Positions 57,516 through 64,000 of a DNA stretch of 64,000 nucleotides are shown here, piece after piece. Source of the DNA: Flavobacterium ajazii (GTDB lineage: Bacteria; Bacteroidota; Bacteroidia; Flavobacteriales; Flavobacteriaceae); contig NZ_JAAEHL010000015.1 in NCBI RefSeq assembly GCF_010614725.1, positions 92,964-156,963 of the forward strand, read 5' to 3'. The first letter of the stretch is position 1; each line of letters opens with the position of its first letter. Under the pieces are notes generated by a model. It did not search any database, was not told the DNA's origin, and saw only the letters and a list, made by a program, of their open reading frames with translations. The position numbers were made by a program, and so were the translations under genes.

Positions 57516-58397
57516 ATGTCAAACATCAGTTTAATTATCGAAGAACGTGCTGCTAATATTGGCAATTTTATGGTGGGGAGATTATTACCTTTCCGTGAAA
57601 AAAGAGCCGTTGGACCATTTGTATTTATCGATCATATGGGACCTGCACATTTAAATCAATATCAAAATATGGATGTTCCTCCACATCCGCATATCGGACT
57701 TTCAACTTTAACATTCTTGTTTGAAGGCAGCATCATGCACCGTGACAGTTTAGGAACAGAATTAGAAATAAAGCCTGGTGCCGTAAACTGGATGACAGCC
57801 GGAAAAGGAATTGTACATTCTGAAAGAACTCCGGAATATTTAAGACATTCAGACAAAATGCTTCACGGATTACAGATTTGGGTGGCGCTCCCAAAAGAAT
57901 TGGAAGAAATGGATCCGAATTTTACACATGTTGAAGCTCAGGATATTCCGGCTTGGGAAGAAAACGGCGTTTCATATAAATTGATTGCCGGAGAAGCTTT
58001 CGGAAAAAAATCTCCGGTTCCTGTTTATAGTCCATTATATTTTATTGAAATTAAAAGCAAAGAAACTCAAAAAATCAATATAGGAAAGGATTTATTTGGC
58101 GAAAGCGGTTTGTATATTTTAGAAGGAAGTATCAAAAATGGTGAACACGTTTACGATCCAAAACAAATTTTAATTACAAACGACAGTACACTTTGTGAAT
58201 TCGAAATTGCCGCAAATTCAACTATTTATATTTTTGGCGGACAACCTTTTCCTGAAGAACATTTTATCTTTTGGAATTTTGTTTCATCCGATAAAAATCT
58301 TATCGAAAAAGCTAAACAAGACTGGACATCACAAACCTTTCCGAAAGTTCCGGGCGAAACCGAATTTGTCCCATTACCAGAACCAAGAATTAAATAA
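57516..58397 (+). CDS. Pirin family bicupin protein
   Basis: 293 residues, standard for the family. The N-terminal cupin carries the metal-binding residues in PPHPHIGLSTLTFLFEG and VNWMTAGKGIVHSERTPE. The second cupin (~180-280) is degenerate, as usual. Pirins bind Fe(II); some act as quercetinases or regulators, and the role here is not known. It is followed within 3 bases by an OsmC gene and then a GNAT gene, a small operon suggestive of oxidative or electrophile stress. Confidence 0.93.
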   Translation: MSNISLIIEERAANIGNFMVGRLLPFREKRAVGPFVFIDHMGPAHLNQYQNMDVPPHPHIGLSTLTFLFEGSIMHRDSLGTELEIKPGAVNWMTAGKGIVHSERTPEYLRHSDKMLHGLQIWVALPKELEEMDPNFTHVEAQDIPAWEENGVSYKLIAGEAFGKKSPVPVYSPLYFIEIKSKETQKINIGKDLFGESGLYILEGSIKNGEHVYDPKQILITNDSTLCEFEIAANSTIYIFGGQPFPEEHFIFWNFVSSDKNLIEKAKQDWTSQTFPKVPGETEFVPLPEPRIK

Positions 58398-58400
58398 TTT

Positions 58401-58796
58401 ATGGAAACATTATCAGCAAAAATAGATACTCGTTTATATCGCACAGAAATAACATCTGCAAGCGGAAATATTGTGATTGCCGACGAACCTCAGGAAGCAG
58501 GCGGGAAAAATTTAGGATTTAGTCCGTCAGAATTACTTGCTTCATCATTAGCTTCCTGTACTTTAATTACTTTAAGAATGTACATTAACAGAAAACAATG
58601 GAATGTTTCTGAAATTGATGTAAAAGTTGATTTTGAAAGGAATTTAGATCAAAAAATATCATTATTTACCCGAAAAATTGAAATTACAGGAGAAATCGAT
58701 GAAACTCAAAGACAACGATTGGAACTCATTGCAAACAGCTGCCCTATTCATAAAACATTAACCAATTCAATCGAAATTAAAACGACACTAATATAA
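58401..58796 (+). CDS. OsmC family protein
   Basis: 131 residues. Cysteines in SSLASCTLITLRMYINRKQ (~53) and NSCPIHKTLTNS (~114) are the catalytic pair of OsmC proteins, with AGGKNLGFSPSELLA before the first. It would reduce organic hydroperoxides. Second gene of the pirin operon, distantly related to the one at 16333-16749. Confidence 0.88.
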   Translation: METLSAKIDTRLYRTEITSASGNIVIADEPQEAGGKNLGFSPSELLASSLASCTLITLRMYINRKQWNVSEIDVKVDFERNLDQKISLFTRKIEITGEIDETQRQRLELIANSCPIHKTLTNSIEIKTTLI

Positions 58797-58802
58797 TTTA
58801 TC

Positions 58803-59087
58803 ATGGAAATTCAACAAATAAACGACACAAGAAGAGGCTATTTTGAAGCTGTAGAAGATGGAAAACAAGCAGGAAAAATGACCTACACCTGGGCTGGTGA
58901 TGCAAAATTCATTATTGACCATACTGAAGTAAATGAAGAATTTAACGGAAAAGGTGTTGGTAAAAAATTGGTTATGGCAGCAGTAGAATACGCCAGAACC
59001 AACAATTTAAAAATTATCCCTCTTTGTCCTTTTGCTAAAAGCGTTTTTGACAAAACAGAGGATATTCATGATGTATTATTCCATTAA
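58803..59087 (+). CDS. Small GNAT-fold N-acetyltransferase (YidJ-like)
   Basis: 94 residues. The acetyl-CoA binding loop appears as EFNGKGVGKKLVMAAVEYAR, and IIPLCPFAKSVFDK matches the short GNAT subfamily (PF14542 type) with Cys-Pro-Phe. Substrate unknown. Third gene of the pirin operon; its last 12 bases overlap the convergent ABC gene. Confidence 0.85.
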   Translation: MEIQQINDTRRGYFEAVEDGKQAGKMTYTWAGDAKFIIDHTEVNEEFNGKGVGKKLVMAAVEYARTNNLKIIPLCPFAKSVFDKTEDIHDVLFH

Positions 59088-60032
59088 AGAATTAAGCCCC
59101 AGGAAAATTGTTATTTCAAGAGGTAAATCAAACTCGTTCTCAAAAAATATCAATTGTCTTTTATAAACAGTTTCAATCAAATAGTGATTTCCTCTAAAAT
59201 AGGTTCTTCTGATTTTAACTTCCAAATCAGAATGCTCAACCATAATCAGTTGATGAGGATAAACTAATGATTTTTCAGTTTCATCTTCGGAATATCGTAA
59301 CAAATGAGTCGAAATCTCATTCACTTCTCCAAAAAGAGAAGCGACATATTTCGAAGATGGATTCTTATAAATTTCTGCCGGATTTCCCTTAATGATAATT
59401 TCTCCGTTACGCATAACTATCGCTTCATTTGCAAATGATAATGCATCGGTACTGTCATGGGTTGCAATAATACAGGTAATTTTTTTCTGCTTTAAGTATC
59501 TGAATAAATTTCTTCGCAAAGCATTTTTTCGAAAAGCATCAATCTGACTAAATGGCTCATCAAGTAAAATCACTTCAGGCTCTAATGCCAAAACACGAAC
59601 TAATGCTACTCTTTGCTGCTGTCCACCACTTAAAAATTTTGCTTTAACATTCGAAAACTGTTCCATCTCAACCATTTCCAAAAGCTCCTGAACACGAAGT
59701 TTTTTCATATTAGCAAAACCGTTAGAAAGAAACTTACCTACATTTTCAGCTACAGTCTCATAAGGAGATAAATCGAAGTCCTGTGCCAAATATTTCATAT
59801 AAGGCATTCCGGGAATCAAATTATATTTTGGCCCCAAAATGGGTTTTTCTTCGTAAAAAATCTTTCCTTCATCCAAATCATACAAACCATACATAAGTTT
59901 TAAAAGCGTACTTTTTCCACAGCCGCTTTCTCCAATAATGGCAATATTTTCACCCTTATTAATTGTAAATGAAACGTTTTTTATAACGGATTTATCAGTA
60001 TACGAAAAAGAAATATTTTGAATATCAAGCAT
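59076..60032 (-). CDS. ABC transporter ATP-binding protein
   Basis: 318 residues from the ATG at 60032; a TTG seven codons upstream lies inside the promoter's -7 box and is rejected. The ATPase domain (~1-220) has Walker A GESGCGKSTLLKLM, signature LSGGQQQRVAL, Walker B VILLDEPFSQID and the His loop ATHDSTDALSF. The last ~90 residues are an extra domain of the TOBE type. No permease gene adjoins it, so substrate and direction are unknown. Confidence 0.88.
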   Translation of the reverse strand: MLDIQNISFSYTDKSVIKNVSFTINKGENIAIIGESGCGKSTLLKLMYGLYDLDEGKIFYEEKPILGPKYNLIPGMPYMKYLAQDFDLSPYETVAENVGKFLSNGFANMKKLRVQELLEMVEMEQFSNVKAKFLSGGQQQRVALVRVLALEPEVILLDEPFSQIDAFRKNALRRNLFRYLKQKKITCIIATHDSTDALSFANEAIVMRNGEIIIKGNPAEIYKNPSSKYVASLFGEVNEISTHLLRYSEDETEKSLVYPHQLIMVEHSDLEVKIRRTYFRGNHYLIETVYKRQLIFFENEFDLPLEITIFLGLNSLME

Positions 60033-60050
60033 GAGTTCTAATTGAGAGTT

Positions 60051-60082
60051 CAAATTTACAATGTTTAATTTCGAAAGGCAAA
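60051..60082 (-). promoter_or_regulatory. Promoter of the ABC ATPase gene
   Basis: On the minus strand: TTTG (60082-60079), 20 bases, then TAAATTTG (60058-60051). Full consensus match, 19 bases before the ATG. Confidence 0.55.
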
Positions 60083-60083
60083 A

Positions 60084-60113
60084 AAAAGCTGCTTCAATTA
60101 AGAAACAGCTTTT
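60084..60113 (-). terminator. Terminator of the lipocalin-OmpA lipoprotein operon
   Basis: AAAAGCTG pairs with CAGCTTTT, extended by TTC/GAA after one mismatch. In the minus direction it is followed by T-rich sequence. Confidence 0.7.
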
Positions 60114-60135
60114 AATAAATTTTATTGTAAATTAA

Positions 60136-60831
60136 TTATTTTCCAGCTTGCGCTTTAGCATCATTCACCATTTTATCATTTGCTGTAATAGCAAACTCAA
60201 CACGACGGTTTTGAGATCTTCCTTCAGCAGTATCATTAGTCGCAATTGGATCAGCTATTCCTAATCCTGAAGTTTTGAAACGACTAGCTTTTAACCCTTT
60301 AGAAACTAAGTAAGCCTGAACAGATGCTGCTCTCTGCCCTGAAAGTGTTAAATTATATTCTGGTTTCCCAGTGCTATCAGTATAACCAAAAATTTCGATA
60401 TTCGTATCCCCATAATCAGTAAATACTGGAACTAACTTATCTAAATTTGCTTTCGCCTGAGAAGTTAATGTTGATTTATTAGTATCAAAACGAACAGCAT
60501 TTTCATTCAAAGTCAAATGAATTCCTTCACCCACTCTTTCTACATCAGCACCAGGAAGAGCCTGATCAATTTCACGAGCCTGCTTATCCATTTTGTTTCC
60601 AATAAGAGCTCCTGTTCCTCCACCAACTGCAGCTCCAATTGCAGCTCCCAAAGCGGCATTACCGCCTTTTCCTAAGTTATTACCTAAAATACCTCCAATA
60701 ACACCTCCTGCAACTGCACCAATTCCTGCGCCTTTTTGTGTATTATTTGCATTTTTAACCGAATCACAACTTGCAAAAAAACTAACCAATACAAGTAAAC
60801 TGCTCAATCCTAAAATTGTTATCTTTTTCAT
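60136..60831 (-). CDS. OmpA-family lipoprotein with glycine zipper
   Basis: 231 residues. A lipoprotein signal peptide ends LVSFFASC (Cys ~22). Next comes a glycine-zipper region (GAGIGAVAGGVIGGILGNNLGKGG, ~35-80), then a C-terminal OmpA domain (~110-220) with IEIFGYTDSTGKPEYNLTLSGQRAASVQAYL and SQNRRVEFAI, which binds peptidoglycan. Similar to YiaD. It is 17 bases downstream of the lipocalin-like gene. Confidence 0.92.
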   Translation of the reverse strand: MKKITILGLSSLLVLVSFFASCDSVKNANNTQKGAGIGAVAGGVIGGILGNNLGKGGNAALGAAIGAAVGGGTGALIGNKMDKQAREIDQALPGADVERVGEGIHLTLNENAVRFDTNKSTLTSQAKANLDKLVPVFTDYGDTNIEIFGYTDSTGKPEYNLTLSGQRAASVQAYLVSKGLKASRFKTSGLGIADPIATNDTAEGRSQNRRVEFAITANDKMVNDAKAQAGK

Positions 60832-60848
60832 CTTTATTCTATTTAATA

Positions 60849-61352
60849 TTAATTAGCTCTTTGAAACTGGTATGTTACATCCTTAGTTTGTCCACCAACA
60901 TTGATATTATCAATCAACTGAAATGAATTATCAGTTATTCCTGCTACTTTTAGCAAATATCCTGATTTAACATTCTTTGATTTAGTTCCCGGATCAACAA
61001 TTTTAAGTACAAAAAGTCCCTGATCGTTAATACTCCAAACAATTGGAGAAGTAAATGCTGTACAACTTGAAGCATTCAGAGTCATTGATCCTTTATTATT
61101 ATTTGAAATAAAATTCCATGTACTGCCAATGAAACATTTAGAATCTGCAAGATCAAAAGAAGTTACCTTAATATAATCAGAACCTGGATATGATACATTT
61201 GTAAGCACCCAGTTTCCCTTTAAAGCTACCTGAGTAGGTCTGTCTAGTTTAGTTGAAAGTTGTGTTGCTTCAGTTGAAGCAGTTGTAGACGAAGCTGATT
61301 TACACGCAAATAAAACTGCGGACATCATGCAAATGAAAACAATTTTCTTCAT
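60849..61352 (-). CDS. Lipocalin-like lipoprotein
   Basis: 167 residues from the ATG at 61352, chosen because KKIVFICMMSAVLFAC forms a lipoprotein signal; the open frame continues 21 codons upstream. The mature part (LKGNWVLTNVSYPGSD, STWNFISNNNKGSMTLN, FVLKIVDPGTKSK) resembles small lipocalin-like beta-barrels common in Bacteroidota. Ligand unknown. Co-transcribed with the OmpA lipoprotein. Confidence 0.75.
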   Translation of the reverse strand: MKKIVFICMMSAVLFACKSASSTTASTEATQLSTKLDRPTQVALKGNWVLTNVSYPGSDYIKVTSFDLADSKCFIGSTWNFISNNNKGSMTLNASSCTAFTSPIVWSINDQGLFVLKIVDPGTKSKNVKSGYLLKVAGITDNSFQLIDNINVGGQTKDVTYQFQRAN

Positions 61353-61404
61353 GTTTGTACATTTATTTAGGTTAATACTTACACATTTAACGATTATTCT
61401 ATAA

Positions 61405-61412
61405 CAAAGATA
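61405..61412 (-). promoter_or_regulatory. -7 box of the lipocalin-OmpA operon
   Basis: TATCTTTG on the minus strand fits TAnnTTTG, ~52 bases before the ATG at 61352. The nearest -33 TTG is 25 bases further, rather far. Confidence 0.4.
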
Positions 61413-61554
61413 CAATTCGTAGAACTATATTCTATTCCAAAATCAGATTATTTTCTTTCAAAATTAACACATACGACATTTTGTCACTATGAAAATAATT
61501 GGTATTCTATTTGAATAAGTGAAAATCATCACATTAAATCAAAAATTAAAAAAT

Positions 61555-63438
61555 ATGGCAACAGGTAAAATTAATGTTTCAGTAGAAAACATTTTTCCCT
61601 TAATTAAAAAGTTCTTATACAGCGACCACGAAATTTTCTTGCGCGAGCTTGTTTCTAATGGTACTGATGCTACTTTAAAATTAAAACATCTTATCAGCAT
61701 TGGCGAAGCGAAAGTAGAATACGGGAACCCAATAATTGAGGTTAAAGTGGATAAAGAAGGTAAAAAAATCCACATTATCGATCAAGGTTTAGGTATGACT
61801 GCTGATGAAGTTGAGAAATACATCAATCAGGTTGCTTTTTCTGGAGCTGAAGAATTCTTAGACAAATACAAAGATTCTGCTAAAGACTCTGGAATTATCG
61901 GACATTTTGGTCTTGGTTTCTATTCAGCTTTTATGGTAGCTGAAAAAGTGGAAATCATTACAAAATCATACAAAGACGAACCAGCTGCACATTGGACATG
62001 CGACGGAAGTCCTGAGTTCACGTTAGAGCCAGCTGACAAAACTTCACGCGGCACAGAAATTATTCTTCACATTGCTGAAGATTCTCTTGAGTTCTTAGAT
62101 GATTCTAAAATCAGTAGTTTATTGAATAAGTATAACAAATTCATGCCTATTCCAATTAAATTTGGAACAAGAACTGAAACACTTCCAAAACCAGAAGATG
62201 CTCCAGAAGATTACGTTAATGAAACTGTTGAAACTGACAACATCATTAACAACCCAAATCCAGCCTGGACAAAACAGCCTTCTGAATTATCTGATGAGGA
62301 TTATAAAAACTTCTATAGAGAATTGTATCCAATGCAGTTTGAAGAGCCGTTATTCCACATTCATTTAAATGTTGATTATCCGTTTAATTTAACTGGTATT
62401 CTGTATTTCCCTAAATTGGGTACAGACATGCAAATCCAGAAAGACAAAATTCAGTTATACCAAAACCAAGTTTACGTTACAGATAATGTAGAAGGAATTG
62501 TTCCTGAATTCTTGACAATGCTAAAAGGTGTTATTGATTCTCCAGACATTCCGCTAAACGTTTCTCGTTCTGGATTACAGGCAGATGGCGCAGTTAAGAA
62601 AATTTCAAACTACATTACTCGTAAAGTAGCGGATAAATTAAAAGCTTTATTCAATGAAAACCGTGCTGACTTTGAAGCAAAATGGAATGATATTAAAATC
62701 GTTTTAGAGTACGGAATGCTTTCTGAAGATAAATTCTACGAAAAAGCAGGTGCATTTGTTTTATATCCAACTGTAGATTATACTTATTTTACTTTAGAAG
62801 AATTAAAAGAAAAACTAAAAGAAAACCAAACAGATAAAGATGGCAAATTAGTTGTTCTTTATGCCGGAAACAAAGATGCTCAACACTCTTATATTGAAGC
62901 AGCAAAAGATAAAGGTTATGAAGTATTACTTTTAGACTCTCCTATTATCTCGCATTTAATTCAGAAAATCGAAAACGATAACAGCGGATTAACTTTCGTA
63001 CGTGTTGACTCTGATCACATTGACAACTTGATCAAAAAAGAAGAAAACACTATTTCTAAATTATCTGATGACGAAAAAGCAACTTTAAAAACTTCATTAG
63101 AAGCTTATATTCCAAAAGCTTACAGTGTTCAATTAGAAGCTATGGATTCTCAAGCAGCTCCATTCATTATCACGCAGCCAGAATTTATGCGAAGAATGAA
63201 AGAAATGAGCCAAACTGGCGGAGGCGGAATGTTCGGAATGGGTAATATGCCAGAAATGTACAATTTGGTTGTAAATACAAATTCTAATTTGGCTTCAAGC
63301 ATCTTAAATACAGAAGACAAAACGCACAAAGAGCATTTAGTTAAACAAGCTTTAGATTTGGCTAAATTATCTCAAAACCTACTAAAAGGTGAAGCCTTGA
63401 CTGCGTTTGTAAAAAGAAGCTTCGAAATGATTAAATAA
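61555..63438 (+). CDS. htpG: Molecular chaperone HtpG (Hsp90)
   Basis: 627 residues from the ATG at 61555 (MATGKINVSVENIFPL), the usual start; an upstream GTG would add 12 unlikely residues. The GHKL ATPase domain has FLRELVSNGTDATLKLKHL, IDQGLGMTADEVEKYI and GIIGHFGLGFYSAFMVA. The middle domain (PLNVSRSGLQAD, with the catalytic Arg) and dimerisation domain follow. Note GTDA where most Hsp90 have SNASDA. Single gene, followed by a terminator. Confidence 0.97.
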   Translation: MATGKINVSVENIFPLIKKFLYSDHEIFLRELVSNGTDATLKLKHLISIGEAKVEYGNPIIEVKVDKEGKKIHIIDQGLGMTADEVEKYINQVAFSGAEEFLDKYKDSAKDSGIIGHFGLGFYSAFMVAEKVEIITKSYKDEPAAHWTCDGSPEFTLEPADKTSRGTEIILHIAEDSLEFLDDSKISSLLNKYNKFMPIPIKFGTRTETLPKPEDAPEDYVNETVETDNIINNPNPAWTKQPSELSDEDYKNFYRELYPMQFEEPLFHIHLNVDYPFNLTGILYFPKLGTDMQIQKDKIQLYQNQVYVTDNVEGIVPEFLTMLKGVIDSPDIPLNVSRSGLQADGAVKKISNYITRKVADKLKALFNENRADFEAKWNDIKIVLEYGMLSEDKFYEKAGAFVLYPTVDYTYFTLEELKEKLKENQTDKDGKLVVLYAGNKDAQHSYIEAAKDKGYEVLLLDSPIISHLIQKIENDNSGLTFVRVDSDHIDNLIKKEENTISKLSDDEKATLKTSLEAYIPKAYSVQLEAMDSQAAPFIITQPEFMRRMKEMSQTGGGGMFGMGNMPEMYNLVVNTNSNLASSILNTEDKTHKEHLVKQALDLAKLSQNLLKGEALTAFVKRSFEMIK

Positions 63439-63465
63439 TTTATATTTAAATTAAAAGCAATAAGG

Positions 63466-63490
63466 ACTGTCCCTCGGGACAGTTTTTTTA
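63466..63490 (+). terminator. Terminator of htpG
   Basis: ACTGTCCC pairs with GGGACAGT around TC, followed by T6-7. Confidence 0.85.
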
Positions 63491-63785
63491 TGTCTAATAT
63501 TTAACAACATTTATACATTGCTCAATAAAAATCCGATACAATAAATTTCTAATTCGAAATCTAATACGATTAAATTAAAAAATTGAGTAATTAGAACTGC
63601 TATTTTTTTTAAATACCAATTTCATCATAATGAGGACCGGGCTATCCAGGCTACTTCGGCAACTTCTTCTTATTCCTCTCCCGGTTAGGTTTTCACCACA
63701 ATACTTTTATTTATTATCAAACACAGTTATTTAATTAATGTTCCGAATTAACTAAAAACCTTTGTTCAAATTTCTCCAAAACCCA
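63491..63785. other. Intergenic region with a GC-richer repeat-like segment
   Basis: No gene seen. The stretch 63632-63710 (GGACCGGGCTATCCAGGCTA and onwards to CCCGGTTAGG) is GC-richer than its surroundings and resembles, in part, the tail of the element at 10671-10753 (a GGGCTA core in both). It is likely an intergenic repeat of this genus; the rest is AT-rich filler. Confidence 0.4.
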
Positions 63786-63828
63786 AAAAGCGCAATTACA
63801 TTTATTTAGTAATTACGCTTTTTTTTGT
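63786..63828 (-). terminator. Terminator of the tRNA operon
   Basis: AAGCG-AATTAC pairs with GTAATT-CGCTT around a loop (63787-63821), with T-rich sequence beyond it in the minus direction. It lies just after the tRNA-Leu 3' end. Confidence 0.7.
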
Positions 63829-63833
63829 TTTTG

Positions 63834-63919
63834 TACTCAGAGCGGGACTTGAACCCGCACGAACATTTCTGTTCACTGGATTTTAAGTCCAGCGTGTCTA
63901 CCAATTTCACCATCCGAGC
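63834..63919 (-). tRNA. tRNA-Leu (anticodon UAA)
   Basis: 86 bases folding as a class II tRNA with a long variable arm (GAACA/TGTTC). The anticodon arm is CTGGA-CTTAAAA-TCCAG, anticodon TAA. The T arm is GCGGG-TTCAAGT-CCCGC. The acceptor pairs GCTCGGA with TCTGAGT, with G-U at position 1-72. CCA is not encoded. Confidence 0.92.
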
Positions 63920-63924
63920 AATAG

Positions 63925-63997
63925 TGGTACCTCCAGGGATCGAACCAGGGACACATGGATTTTCAGTCCATTGCTCTACCATCTGAGCTAAGGTACC
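63925..63997 (-). tRNA. tRNA-Phe (anticodon GAA)
   Basis: 73 bases. The acceptor pairs GGTACCT with AGGTACC perfectly. The anticodon arm is ATGGA-CTGAAAA-TCCAT, anticodon GAA. The T arm CCTGG-TTCGATC-CCTGG has a U-U mismatch in its middle pair. CCA is not encoded. It is transcribed before tRNA-Leu, 5 bases apart. Confidence 0.9.
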
Positions 63998-64000
63998 TCT

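Noticed and set aside
60033..60053. TTG start for the ABC ATPase
   Set aside because: It overlaps the -7 box; the ATG at 60032 begins the family's normal N-terminus.

Overview
The window reads as ordinary chromosome of a Flavobacterium-like member of the Bacteroidota. The grounds are low GC, many coding starts without a Shine-Dalgarno sequence, repeated TAnnTTTG (-7) promoter boxes, type IX secretion (T9SS) C-terminal sorting domains of both type A and type B, a PorP/SprF protein, and families largely confined to this phylum (DUF4835, DUF6495, DUF6913, an atypical RNA polymerase omega, an RprX/RprY-like two-component pair). No prophage, transposase, integrase or CRISPR array was seen.

Layout. 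1-9.4 kb: the end of pheT, a DUF808 membrane protein with a 39-aa membrane mini-protein upstream, a secreted HEXXH protein with a type A T9SS tail, clpB, a YtxJ-like thiol protein and a large LptA/OstA-like protein. 9.4-16.8 kb: a class III aminotransferase, a TPR protein joined to aroE, an outer-membrane barrel gene broken by a frameshift, a DUF349 protein and an OsmC protein. 16.8-20.8 kb: a response regulator and histidine kinase, then coaE and a family 2 glycosyltransferase. 20.9-28.7 kb: a long minus-strand core cluster (DUF6913, dapA, bamD, omega, coaBC, DUF4835, recN) ending with fabV on its own promoter. 28.7-33.1 kb: a 5'-nucleotidase whose two domains are separate genes, a YhhN-like membrane protein and ligA.

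33.2-46.8 kb is the most unusual part: a three-gene minus-strand operon encoding a 3466-residue T9SS type B surface protein, a PorP/SprF protein and an OmpA/TPR/PD40 protein, closed by a strong hairpin terminator. The giant protein carries five copies of a ~155-residue module among Ig-like domains, then fifteen tandem 79-residue Ig-like units (exactly 237 bp each), twelve of them nearly identical. By analogy with SprB-SprF and RemA-type systems this looks like a cell-surface adhesin with its dedicated outer-membrane partner. About 1 kb of very AT-rich DNA without genes lies upstream.

47.8-64 kb: a DUF6495 protein, the rpsF-rpsR-rplI operon, an orphan LytTR regulator convergent with priA, a cluster nadC-yihY-DUF2147-metallo-beta-lactamase-priA, an AlkC-like DNA glycosylase, a pirin-OsmC-GNAT operon, an ABC ATPase, two lipoproteins (lipocalin-like and OmpA), htpG, and tRNA-Phe and tRNA-Leu at the right edge. 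Several genes probably start at an ATG inside a longer open frame, because a promoter box or signal peptide places the start there; those starts are used here.
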